Shown piece by piece: positions 51,713 to 60,488 of a stretch of 64,000 bases of DNA (the stretch's first letter is position 1; each line of letters starts with the position of its first letter). The stretch lies in contig OX031060.1 in the NCBI GenBank assembly GCA_943736015.1, positions 1,818,001 through 1,882,000 on the forward strand, written 5' to 3'. The notes under the pieces were generated by a model. That model did not search any database, was not told the origin of the DNA, and saw nothing but the letters and a program-made list of their open reading frames with translations. This DNA is from Tridacna crocea. Lineage: Eukaryota > Mollusca > Bivalvia > Cardiida > Cardiidae. A program made the translations under genes and the position numbers.

Positions 51713-51896
51713 ATCATTGCTTGTAGCTTGCAATGATGCGAATGTGGGAATTTGCAGTTTAGACCCTTCTAGGTTTAACATTTTGTGAAGTAACACAATC
51801 CAGAGGACAATAGACTGATTAGGGTTGCATTTACTGAAAATGTGTAAGATTTCTGTTTTTAATGCAACACTTTCTTTTCACTTTAAATCTTGTCAG

Positions 51897-51976
51897 TCAA
51901 TGCTTACCAGCAAATTGAATCAAAGCATTGAGAACGTTGAAGTGGAATTTGTCAAGGAACCCATTGTATGGAATAA
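51897..51976 (+). CDS. candidate host exon 16
   Basis: Excellent acceptor TTTCACTTTAAATCTTGTCAG fragment and donor GAATAA/GTAATT. Only the phase 0 frame is open: 26 codons plus two bases, starting SMLTSKLNQSIENVEVEFVK and ending EPIVWN. It joins exon 15 in phase. Confidence 0.43.
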
Positions 51977-52788
51977 GTAATTTTGAAAAAGAGACATATT
52001 CTTCAAATATTGGCTTAAAAGTCAACCTACTATGCAAATGAATACCTTTTCGGTTGAAGGGAGAGTACTCATGACAAAGTGTGGATTATTTGCGTATTAG
52101 TGGTCTCCCTCTCATCATTTGGAGGAGTCAGGAGTAACATCCCTTGTCAGTAGGATGCATGATGGATAGAGAGAAAAAAATATGTGAATATATCGAATAA
52201 AATTAAGTTTGTACCTGAAAACTATGATTTTGAAATATCTTTAGCTGTTAACATTTAATTCCTAACATTATAATCAATTATTTCAATCTATGAATATTCA
52301 TGCACAATCAAATGGAGTAGCGTGCAGTCATAGCATGAACAAGCCATGGGACAAACTGGTTTGGAAAGAAAAGGCTCAGGACCAAGATCAGTAGACCAGT
52401 TTTGTATCTTTGCACCAATAAAAGGTTATGACCGAGAGACACTATTTTCAATCAAATATTGGTATTTTCATGGACGATGGCCTCAACCAATATATTTTGA
52501 TATGCCATTTCCAATTACATATCTGAGTGCTACCAAAAAAATCATTTGCCTGAGAAAATTTAGTTTAATTGGGTTTATTTCCGTTGGCTTTGCACAAAAT
52601 AAGGTTAATGGTCTTTAAAATTCAATATTGAACTCATAGTGATATTGTCTTCAAAAAATCCCACAAAAATAGTCTGAAAAATAAAGACTCAGCTGACCCT
52701 GAGCACTGATTACTATTCACTGTCCTTTAATCTACACATGTAATTTGTGCATTGATTTCATACTATTACCTTGTTTTCTGTTTTTTAG
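51977..52788. other. unassigned
   Basis: A 90-codon ORF at 52346-52618 was examined and not accepted (see rejected). No repeat recognised. Confidence 0.3.
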
Positions 52789-52819
52789 ACCCCAAATTCT
52801 ATACAACCTAGGGGCTTGA
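52789..52819 (+). CDS. possible terminal host exon
   Basis: Strong acceptor CCTTGTTTTCTGTTTTTTAG. In the phase left by exon 16 it reads PQILYNLGA then stop. No polyadenylation signal follows before the DIRS insertion at 52895. Weak because of its size. Confidence 0.22.
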
Positions 52820-52894
52820 AAATGATCCTAAGCAAGTTTTGTTAGCTCAAAATTTATGTTGCTCATTTATTTTGCACCAAAAGCCCTAATGGTT

Positions 52895-53077
52895 AATGGC
52901 CCCCCATCCAAGCCTTGGTGATGGATGGAGGGCATTATTGAAGTAAAGCCGGAGGCTGAGCATGTAGAAAACAGCATATCGTTCCGAACCTTAAACGACC
53001 ATCGCGCTTTAAAAACAAACAAGTGTACCCCATTGCGTCACCACCGGAAGTCACAAACATGTGTTTCTCATAATTCA
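52895..53077. repeat. DIRS left inverted terminal repeat
   Basis: The outer part (GGCCCCCCATCCAAGCCTTG to GAGCATGTAG) is unique to this end. The inner part (CAGCATATCGTTCCGAACCT to GTGTTTCTCATAAT) matches the complement of 57712-57825 with one visible difference (CCGGAAG against CCGAAAG). Confidence 0.9.
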
Positions 53078-53179
53078 AAGAAATGTCTGTTTAGTTGCTG
53101 TAAGAACCCTGGGCGGGTATGAATCAGAGTAGTACAAGACACATATGGAAAGGTAATGTAATCAAAAAGGGATGGGTTC

Positions 53180-53298
53180 CTACATGCTCAGCCTCCGGCT
53201 TTACTTCAATAATGCCCTCCATCCATCACCAAGGCTTGGATGGGGGGGCCATTATTTCCCGTAAAGCCTTTGGCTTTCACATGTAGAAAACAGCATAT
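53180..53298. repeat. DIRS internal complementary region
   Basis: 53180-53250 is the inverted copy of the left outer end (CTACATGCTCAGCCTCCGGC), and 53250-53298 the inverted copy of the right outer end (CATTATTTCCCGTAAAGCC). Their fusion is the expected template for circle closure. It has one more G in the G run than the left terminus. Confidence 0.9.
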
Positions 53299-53463
53299 TC
53301 AAAGAGCAACTAAACAAGCAAGAACAGCTAGACAGACAAAAAAGTTACACGAACATGAAAGCACTAGTAATGAACTTAAGTTAAGCAATACAAGTCAATG
53401 TAACTCCAAAAACCAACTGAAACATCTATATACACAGTTAAGTAATAACGATACATGTCTGTA

Positions 53464-54552
53464 CTATTTTAGAACTGCACTTGCAAAGGATAACTGTTCA
53501 CTACTCACAGTCTGTCTATGGTAGAACTTTCTGAAATTTTTGTCTGAAGACCAGTCTGCAGTAGACAGTATATTACTCAAAGAGCATCCCTTCCGAAATG
53601 CAGCAGAAACAGAAGCACTGCGAAAAGAATGAGCTTTGAAAATTGATGTATCAATTCCTGACAGATCTAAAACACATCTAAGCCATCTGGCTATAGTACT
53701 CGTACTAACTGCTTTGTAAGTCTTATAGGACACAAGCAAGAAGTTACTTTGTCTTGAACATTTGGTTCTTCTCAAATAATGAACTAATGTATGAAAAGCA
53801 CACAAGCTCTCATCCCTGAAATGTTCTACTTTGAAAACATATGTATGTCCATTTCTTGAGGATTTCAATCGATTTGGAAAAGTGAAAGTCATAATATTCT
53901 GTGTTTTACACAAGTAATCTAAATGCAAATTGGCCAAAGTCTGCGCTCTAGGGGCTGAAGCTAAAGCTAAAAGAGCAACCAGTTTATATGTAAGTTGTTT
54001 CAGGGACAAATTTTGCAAAGGATACAAATCTGAAAGGTACTTTAACACAGATGTAACATCCCACGTGAACTGATATCGAGGCAGAGGTGGTTTTTGAAAG
54101 AAAACTCCTTTCATAAATCTAGTTATAAGAACACAGTCCTTACACCATGTATTACCAAGCAGAGGTAATGTTTGTAACAGCATAGCCTTATGACTATTAA
54201 TACATGAGTATGATTTACCTGATTTTAGCAGAAAAAACAAGAACTGAATTACTTTAACCTCAGTCGTGTGAAACAGATCTCCTGCCCTGAGAGAGTTCCA
54301 AAGACACCATTTTCGCCAAGCCAAGTTGTACTGTTTTTGGGTACCTTTGCTCCATGAACTGGTAATAATTCCTGTAATTTCTTCCTGAAGGCCTGTCTTA
54401 TGTAACTCCTGCCTGATACAACTACAGCGATCATCTGGATGGAATTGTGAAGAGGATGTATTTGACCGTTGTGTGGCAATACTAGAAGATCTTTGTGCCT
54501 TGGTAACCTGGTAGGAAAAGAGCAAATATTCTCTAATACAAGAGGAAACCAT
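53464..54552 (-). CDS. DIRS ORF3: tyrosine recombinase
   Basis: 362 codons from ATG at 54552. This is the integrase equivalent of DIRS elements, inserting a circular DNA copy. Catalytic landmarks are all visible: Arg in SAPRAQTL (about 53940-53960), HxxR in AHSFRSAS (about 53620-53635), and the nucleophile Tyr in FRKFYHR (codon 53521-53523). The N-terminal part has SKGTQKQYNLAWRKWCLW, the usual SAM-like/core-binding start. It overlaps the end of ORF2 by 304 nt in the -1 frame relative to ORF2. No internal stops. Confidence 0.88.
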   Translation of the reverse strand: MVSSCIREYLLFSYQVTKAQRSSSIATQRSNTSSSQFHPDDRCSCIRQELHKTGLQEEITGIITSSWSKGTQKQYNLAWRKWCLWNSLRAGDLFHTTEVKVIQFLFFLLKSGKSYSCINSHKAMLLQTLPLLGNTWCKDCVLITRFMKGVFFQKPPLPRYQFTWDVTSVLKYLSDLYPLQNLSLKQLTYKLVALLALASAPRAQTLANLHLDYLCKTQNIMTFTFPNRLKSSRNGHTYVFKVEHFRDESLCAFHTLVHYLRRTKCSRQSNFLLVSYKTYKAVSTSTIARWLRCVLDLSGIDTSIFKAHSFRSASVSAAFRKGCSLSNILSTADWSSDKNFRKFYHRQTVSSEQLSFASAVLK

Positions 54553-56387
54553 GCCTGTGCTTTCCAGAAAGGGAATACCAGAATAGCTCTCTCAACCTGA
54601 TCCTGCAGAATTTTATTCATGATACGACTTATCAAATTAAAAGGAGGAAAAATGTACGGACTAAGATCAGCCCAGGTTAAGGTAAAGGCATTATAATGCA
54701 TAGCACCAGGCTCAGGGAACCAAGAAACAAAACTGTTCAAGCGAGTATTTAGCCTTGAGGCAAACAAATCAATGTCTGGTTGAAAGAAATGAATACAGAG
54801 TCTATCAAAAATATCCTGTTTCAGCATCCACTCTGTGGAATCAGAAAACTTCCTAGAAAGGGAATCTGCAGAGTTCTCTTTACGGGCTATATAAACAGCA
54901 GAAATAAAAATATGTCTCTCTACACACCAATTCCACAGATTCCCCGCAAGCAGGTCAAGGCTTTGAGAACACATTCCTCCCATATCATTCACATATGTCA
55001 CAGCACAAACATTATTAGACTGAATTTCTATGTGAACATTACTGCATTTGGAATAAAACGCTTGTACTGCATGAAAAATGGCTAGCAACTCTAAGAAATT
55101 GATGTTTTCATTGGCCTCTAACAAATTCCACCTTCCCTGTGCACATAGCTCAGTTTCTAAATTGATTGCCCCCCAACCGGCAAAGCTAGCATCAGTTCTA
55201 CACCTATAGTCAACCTCTCTTGGACGTATATGTTTTCCATTTTTCTGATAAACATTTTCTTGCCACCAATGCAATTCTGCAAGGCTATGATCAGATAACA
55301 CAACCTCATTTTCAAAATTACCATCTGATCCTAAGCCATAAAGTTTATTTCTTTCCAGTGCTCTGTAATGAAGAGGCGCTTCAAGGATAGCATTAAATGC
55401 ACTAACAACAAGACCAATGAAAGAAGCGAGCTCTCTGACTGTTACCTTTGCAGCCTCAATTAGCATTTTTGCCTTAGTGACAATCTTCAGAATCTTCTCA
55501 TCAGTTAGAAAGACCATAAATTTTATGGAATCAATGACAAAACCAAAAAATGTAATTCTCCGAGTAGGAATTAACACGGATTTCTTGACATTTATAGAAT
55601 AACCTAGATCTTGCAAAGTGACTACTATTGTTCTAGTGTTATTTTTGCAGATAAGCTCATCTGAGTTCATGTTTAAAGAGTCATCTATATAGTAACTACA
55701 ACGTATGTTTTGTTGTCTAAACCAGGCATAAACAGGCTTGAGAATTTTGGTAAAGACATATGGAGATGATTTTAAACCAAAGGGAAGGCAAACAAACTTA
55801 TAAAGTTTCCCTTTCCATGAAAACTTGAGAAATTTTTGGTAATTTTCATGAACTGGTACAGAGAAATAGGCATCACTCAAATCAATTGACGTGAAATAAT
55901 CATTTTCTTGTATCAGATCCAGAACAACTTTGAAAGTCTCCTGTTTGAAGTGATCATAGTGGACAAACTGATTTAAATATCTCAAATTAATAACCGGTCT
56001 GAACTTTCCATTCTTTTTGGGTACTATAAATAAAGTAGATATGAACTCGCCATCCTCAGATTCTGAAGGAACAATTGCTCCTTTAGACAGCAATTCCTGA
56101 ACTTCGTTATCTACCAAAAGGAACTGGTCCCCACTAAATGGGATTTCATTAGGTACTTTGTACTGACAAGGGAGACTATCGAAATGAATTTTATAACCAG
56201 AAATAGTTTCTAATACCCATGAGTCATTGGTAATCTGATGCCATTTCTCTGTATGTTTTTTAAGTTTTCCAACATTTGAGTAAGTGATACTTACATTTGA
56301 TTGTATATCTACTCGTTTGGGGAGGTCTGTGTGGCTGTTGGGGACTTTTTTGGTATTCGAAAGTTTTTTGAACCCCTTTGTTGACCT
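54249..56387 (-). CDS. DIRS ORF2: RT, RNase H, methyltransferase-like
   Basis: Open frame of 712 codons with no ATG before the RT, so translation probably enters by -1 frameshift from ORF1. The lead section KWHQITNDSWVLETISGY is typical of DIRS. RT: NGKFRPVINLRYLN, SIDLSDAYFSVPV, VCLPFGLKSSPYVF and the YIDD catalytic box near 55680-55692. RNase H: RTDASFAGWGA, FLELLA and ARKENSADSLSR, but QSNN where the usual motif has an Asp. C-terminal region with DLFASRLN and YIFPPFNLI resembles the Dam-like methyltransferase region described in DIRS elements. Start and end overlap ORF1 and ORF3. Confidence 0.88.
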   Translation of the reverse strand, partial: RSTKGFKKLSNTKKVPNSHTDLPKRVDIQSNVSITYSNVGKLKKHTEKWHQITNDSWVLETISGYKIHFDSLPCQYKVPNEIPFSGDQFLLVDNEVQELLSKGAIVPSESEDGEFISTLFIVPKKNGKFRPVINLRYLNQFVHYDHFKQETFKVVLDLIQENDYFTSIDLSDAYFSVPVHENYQKFLKFSWKGKLYKFVCLPFGLKSSPYVFTKILKPVYAWFRQQNIRCSYYIDDSLNMNSDELICKNNTRTIVVTLQDLGYSINVKKSVLIPTRRITFFGFVIDSIKFMVFLTDEKILKIVTKAKMLIEAAKVTVRELASFIGLVVSAFNAILEAPLHYRALERNKLYGLGSDGNFENEVVLSDHSLAELHWWQENVYQKNGKHIRPREVDYRCRTDASFAGWGAINLETELCAQGRWNLLEANENINFLELLAIFHAVQAFYSKCSNVHIEIQSNNVCAVTYVNDMGGMCSQSLDLLAGNLWNWCVERHIFISAVYIARKENSADSLSRKFSDSTEWMLKQDIFDRLCIHFFQPDIDLFASRLNTRLNSFVSWFPEPGAMHYNAFTLTWADLSPYIFPPFNLISRIMNKILQDQVERAILVFPFWKAQAWFPLVLENICSFPTRLPRHKDLLVLPHNGQIHPLHNSIQMIAVVVSGRSYIRQAFRKKLQELLPVHGAKVPKNSTTWLGENGVFGTLSGQEICFTRLRLK

Positions 56388-57574
56388 CTATTTGAAGAGT
56401 AAGGTTGAAACCTTTGATTGCCACCACTATACGAGTTGGTATTATAACTGTTATTGAAACCATAGTTTCCTCTTCTTTGAAATCTGCCTCTGCCACGAAA
56501 GGACGAAGGTCTATAAGAGTAAGACTGCTCTTTGCCAATTGCAACCAAAGAATCACAAGTTTTTATGTCCTTTGAAATCTCATCTCCAAACAGATTAGTA
56601 GTAATTGGCATAGAAACATTGCAAAGTGAATGGTATTTTTTCTTGAGTGTGGGTCTAATCATGTATCTTCTCCTTACTGACAAATTGAACTGGACTTGAC
56701 CCAGTAATGTGAGAGAATCTGCTAACAGCATCTTAGCTTCATTGTTCCCCGATATCTGAGGTTTCAACACTTTAGCTAACTGAATGATAGGGGTCATACC
56801 AGAACCCACCAGGTTCTGAATGTCTGCTAGACTTCTGTCAAGAGTCTGACTTCTTTTATCCATAACCTTCCATATCTCATGATTAACAAGAGGGGCACAG
56901 GCTTTATCGCAATTCTCCGGTACCCTATACTTTCCAAGCAAAGTTTCAGTGTCACACTGAGACGTGCATGCCGTGTTTATCAAGTTGGCAAGAGACTTCA
57001 ACACCGGCTTCCCTTTGACAGGTGCTTTCAAACGGGGCAACTCCCACTCAGATACATCGTCAGTGTCACTTTCTCCAAATAAGGCACTGGTCATGTCTTT
57101 TATATTTCTATTTGGTTCTCTCAATGGGGATTCACCTCCAGAAATGTCATCTCTATCAATACTGACAGTCAAGTTACGAGAATTAGACAATGAATGGCCA
57201 TACAGTTCCTGCATGTCCTGGTTTTCCAAATTTTCACTATCACTTAGTTGAGGGTTTTCAATGCCCAAGAGCGTTCTCAAATTCACTATGTCAGACTGAG
57301 TCAGTTTTGACAAGTCAAACTTGTTAAATTTAGACGAACTAGAATTCGAAGATTTTTTCTTCGTTTTCGGAGAAGTTTTCTTCTTTTTACTGACGACTTT
57401 CTCCTTCGGAGTGTCTTTCTTTTTCTCAACAACCTTAGCAGGCTTTTTCACAGACAAAGTCGTCGACTCCTTTGGTGGTAATTCACGTTCGGATTCGCTC
57501 AGCGAGCTAAATCCCGAGAAAGATTTGTCGGATTCATCAATGCTCAAGACAGCGTCTTGTTCATTTGAGGCCAT
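56309..57574 (-). CDS. DIRS ORF1: Gag-like protein
   Basis: 421 codons from ATG 57574 (an in-frame ATG 105 nt upstream is less likely as it lies close to an A-rich leader). N-terminus acidic and Ser-rich, then a Lys-rich stretch (KKKKTSPKTKKKS), a central predicted helical Gag-type core (WKVMDKRSQTLDRSLADIQN), then an RG/NQ-rich tail (FRGRGRFQRRGNYG) likely to bind nucleic acid. No zinc knuckle. Expected role is packaging of the element RNA. ORF1 ends 79 nt inside the ORF2 open frame. Confidence 0.82.
   Translation of the reverse strand: MASNEQDAVLSIDESDKSFSGFSSLSESERELPPKESTTLSVKKPAKVVEKKKDTPKEKVVSKKKKTSPKTKKKSSNSSSSKFNKFDLSKLTQSDIVNLRTLLGIENPQLSDSENLENQDMQELYGHSLSNSRNLTVSIDRDDISGGESPLREPNRNIKDMTSALFGESDTDDVSEWELPRLKAPVKGKPVLKSLANLINTACTSQCDTETLLGKYRVPENCDKACAPLVNHEIWKVMDKRSQTLDRSLADIQNLVGSGMTPIIQLAKVLKPQISGNNEAKMLLADSLTLLGQVQFNLSVRRRYMIRPTLKKKYHSLCNVSMPITTNLFGDEISKDIKTCDSLVAIGKEQSYSYRPSSFRGRGRFQRRGNYGFNNSYNTNSYSGGNQRFQPYSSNRGQQRGSKNFRIPKKSPTATQTSPNE
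56345..56369 (-). promoter_or_regulatory. predicted -1 frameshift signal between ORF1 and ORF2
   Basis: On the coding strand ORF1 reads TCA AAA AAC (heptamer A-AAA-AAC, 56369-56363) and 18 nt later CCA AAA AAG (A-AAA-AAG, 56351-56345). Both are in the ORF1 zero frame, and a -1 slip at either enters ORF2. The overlap window is only 56309-56387. A downstream pseudoknot was not modelled. Confidence 0.6.
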
Positions 57575-57711
57575 TATGTAGTACAATATAGTCTCTGAAT
57601 ACTGAGGACAGCGTCCACAGAAGCCTCTACGTCGAGCACTTACCTCGAAAAAAAAAAAATAATAGACGAAGCGCGACAATTTTCGATGTTCACAGGTCGC
57701 ACGCCAGAACG

Positions 57712-57855
57712 ATTATGAGAAACACATGTTTGTGACTTTCGGTGGTGACGCAATGGGGTACACTTGTTTGTTTTTAAAGCGCGATGGTCGTTTAAGGTTC
57801 GGAACGATATGCTGTTTTCTACATGTGAAAGCCAAAGGCTTTACGGGAAATAATG
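57712..57855. repeat. DIRS right inverted terminal repeat
   Basis: ATTATGAGAAACACATG to CTGTTTTCTACATG pairs with the left repeat. The outer TGAAAGCCAAAGGCTTTACG then GGAAATAATG is unique to this end and is copied in the internal region. It contains the small palindrome AAAGCCAAAGGCTTT. Confidence 0.88.
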
Positions 57856-58085
57856 TGTACCTGAATCACAGACAGCCCAATCTGACCAAACCATTATAAA
57901 GATGTTCATCAAACATTACAGACAAAAAAACTCCCAATCTCATAGGAACAGCCTTGATCTATGAGAACAATAACTGGGTCAATGTATAGACAAAGTTAGA
58001 GTATTGGAGATATGTCAGTCTGTGAAAAGGCTTCTTTTTCTGAGCCCATTCTTCTTGCTCCTCTCTTTGGTTGTTTCTTTATGTA
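57856..58085. other. right flank of the DIRS insertion
   Basis: No feature recognised. Joined to the left flank it would read GGTTAATGTGTACCTG. Confidence 0.4.
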
Positions 58086-59640
58086 CTTTTTAACTCGCCC
58101 TAGCACAAAATACTGCGATTTTCTTTTGGTCAAGATGAAAGAACTTTCATCAAATCTTTGCAACTTTTTTTATCATACTTATTTCAATTGATAACTTAAC
58201 AAAATGTGGAATATAGTTATAGGATGAAAGTGGTTAAATTATTGAAATATCTTGTGAAGACTGTTGGAGCCCACAATTTTTGGATGATCTCCAATACATT
58301 TTTGTTGAGCATTTTGCTTCACAATATTTTGCTATTTTAAAGGATGATCATTGATCACAAGGTCACATTAATGGAGAATCTTTTTATCTCACCTAGGCAC
58401 AAAAAAGGCAAGATTAGCTTTTGTGATGACAAGCTGTGTCTGTTTGACATCATCCAATATGCAGGCATGAAGAATTACCTTGTGTGCTCTCAAGAAGCCA
58501 CATTTTCAGTCCAATGCTCATGGAACTTGGTCAGAATGTTTGTCGTAGTATTGTTTTGGACTTGCTTAAAAATTGGATCACCTTGGGTCAAAAAATAGAT
58601 TACTAGGACAAAAAAGCCTTAGGTGCCCTCAAGAGGCTTTATTTTTTAGCAGATACTTATGAAGCTTGGCTTGAATGTTCATCTTCGCAAGTTTAAATTC
58701 GAGTCATTTAAGGTAAAAAAGTAGGTAGCTCACTGGGACAAATCTTTAAAAAGCCTTCTGTTGCACTCCATTTGTTATATTTTCAGTCTGATACTGATAA
58801 AATTTGGTCAGTGTCTTGATGAAATCTTTGAGTGCAGGAGTTCAGATCAGATCAAAAAGTGGTTCTCGGGTACAAATCTTAGAAAACCCTTGAATGCACC
58901 CTGGAAGGCATATTTTCAGTCCAATACCCTTGAAACTTGGTCAGAAAATTATTTTTGATGATATCTTGGACATGATTGAAATTAGGTCACTTTAGGTCAA
59001 CAACAAGGCCTCTGGGGAAAATCTTTGAAAAACCTTCTTTGCATTCTAAAGGCCACATTTTGAGTCTGATACTTATAAAACTTGGTCAGATTGTTTTTTC
59101 TAAGTGATATCTCAGACATTTTTAAAGCTTGAATATGTGGGTTCAAAATATAGGTCACTGGATGAAATCTTAAAAAACCTACGTGTGCGCTGTAGAAGCC
59201 ATATTTTCTGTCCGAGACGCATTACACTTGGTCAGAATGTTCGTCTTGATTTTATCGGGGACAAGTTTGAAATAAGGTTGCATAAGGTCAAAAAGTACCG
59301 TATCAGTGGACATTTTTGCGATTTTGCAAATTTGTGAACTTTTCTGGTCCATATTTTACAAGTATACCAACAAATAACAAGTGTTTTAAATTCGCAGATA
59401 TTTTTGTATGCAGAATGTTCACATTTAGTTCTTCGCAAATTTTTCAACACAATTGTAAATATCATAATTATGCAGTAGGTCATGTGAATAGATCTTGGTA
59501 AAACCTTGTCTGCACTCTAGAGGCCATGTTTTCAACCGATACTGATAAAACTTGATCAGAATGTCTTGATGATTACTTTGAAATCTGAATATGTGGAGCC
59601 AAAATTTAGGTTGAATTCAAAATCGAATTCTCAATGAGGT
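58086..59640 (+). repeat. dispersed repeat with 140-bp tandem units
   Basis: Opens TTTTTAACTCGCCCTAGCAC with TTTTTATCTCACCTAGGCAC at 58381. Then about eight diverged units near 140 bp, each with a version of GAAGCCACATTTTCAGTCC then ACTTGGTCAGAATGTT and GGTCA. Related in style to the element at 23498 but with different units. Confidence 0.7.
59298..59475. mobile_element. 178-bp insertion with TA flanks
   Basis: CCGTATCAGTGGAC to AATTATGCAG interrupts a unit whose uninterrupted form reads AAAAAGTAGGTCA. TA flanks both sides. The weak inverted ends leave the class open (Tc1/mariner-type MITE possible). Confidence 0.5.
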
Positions 59641-59676
59641 GACTGAAATGTGTATCTGGAAGACAGGTTCAAGCCC

Positions 59677-59904
59677 TTAACTCTTTAACACTCAATCCCG
59701 ACTTTTAATGACCCTGTGAAAGAAGCTTTTGAAAACATTGTGGGAAAAGGAGAAAATGCTGGTAACCAGCATTTTCTCCTTTTCCCACAATGTTTTATAC
59801 TCTTCCTAAATTGATTTTCAATTTTTGAGTCACATTTATTTCGCCGTCTGCGAGTGCTTCCAATTTGGACTAGTCCAAAATTTTGCCATTTGGTAAAGAG
59901 TTGG
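59677..59904 (-). mobile_element. PB-A MITE
   Basis: TTAACTCTTTAACACTC to GGTAAAGAGTTGG. Perfect core hairpin. Confidence 0.84.
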
Positions 59905-59937
59905 AGGGCTAAGGTTGACTTGAGGTGCTTTTGGAGC

Positions 59938-60008
59938 TTGTAGACCAAGATCAGACCACAGAAAAATGCAGTATAGTTTTAGATCTACAATGTCTGGTTG
60001 TGGTGGAA
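59938..60008. repeat. FB3 hairpin, diverged
   Basis: CTTGTAGACCAAGATCAGAC and TTTTAGATCTACAATGTCTG. Confidence 0.5.
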
Positions 60009-60070
60009 ACAACAGTAAAATGGTGATACTTTGGCTGCTTTTCCTAATTGAAAAAGTCCAATTCAGCACT

Positions 60071-60300
60071 TTAACCCTTTATGGCACAATCAGGACTTTT
60101 TATGACCCTGAGAAAGAAGCCTGTTGAAAACAATGTGGGATTAAGAGAAAGTTCTGGTAACCATAATTTTCTCCTTTTCCCCACAATGTTTTCTACCCTC
60201 TCCAAAACAAATTTCAGAATTTTAGTCACATTTATTTTTGCGTTGTCAGATGCTTTAAATTAGGACCAGTCCAAAATTATGTCATTTGGTAAAGAGTTAA
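60071..60300 (-). mobile_element. PB-A MITE
   Basis: TTAACCCTTTATGGCAC to GGTAAAGAGTTAA. Hairpin eroded in both arms (GGGATTAAGAGAAAGTTCTG). Confidence 0.8.
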
Positions 60301-60488
60301 CCAATTACCACACAATCCCTACTTTTGACGCCTCTGAGAAAGAAGCCTTTAGAAAACATTGTGGGAAAAGGAGAAAATGCTGGTAACCAGCATTTTCTCC
60401 TTTTCCCACAATGTTTTCTACCCTTTACAAAACAAATTTCAAATTTTCAGTCACTTTTATATTGTCGTTTGGTAATGGGTTGGGTTAA
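60297..60488 (-). mobile_element. PB-A MITE, long arm deleted
   Basis: Shares TTAA 60297. After CAGTCACTTTTATATTG it jumps to GTCGTTTGGTAATGG, losing GCAAATGCTTTC. Ends GGGTTGGGTTAA. Confidence 0.82.

Larger units (their letters stand above)
52895..57855 (-). mobile_element. DIRS-type tyrosine recombinase retrotransposon
   Basis: A 4.96-kb element with the full DIRS layout on the minus strand: Gag-like ORF1, ORF2 with RT, RNase H and methyltransferase-like regions, and tyrosine recombinase ORF3. The ends are inverted repeats, and an internal region near the 3' end contains the complements of both outer ends fused head to tail. Both borders and the internal junction share AATG (52895-52898, 57852-57855, complement at 53250-53253). 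DIRS elements replicate through a circular intermediate inserted by recombinase, so no target duplication is expected. Inverted arms are almost identical, so the insertion looks recent. Confidence 0.9.

Noticed and set aside
52346-52618. 90-codon ORF considered as an exon of a GABA-B-like receptor
   Set aside because: The supposed membrane segment contains several charged residues, the acceptor at 52422 is poor, and the phase does not fit the candidate exon at 51897.
54780-55085. Plus-strand ORF inside the DIRS element
   Set aside because: Antisense shadow of ORF2.
56260-56556. 98-codon ORF overlapping the ORF1/ORF2 junction
   Set aside because: It is in the third frame relative to both DIRS ORFs, with no motif; a shadow reading.
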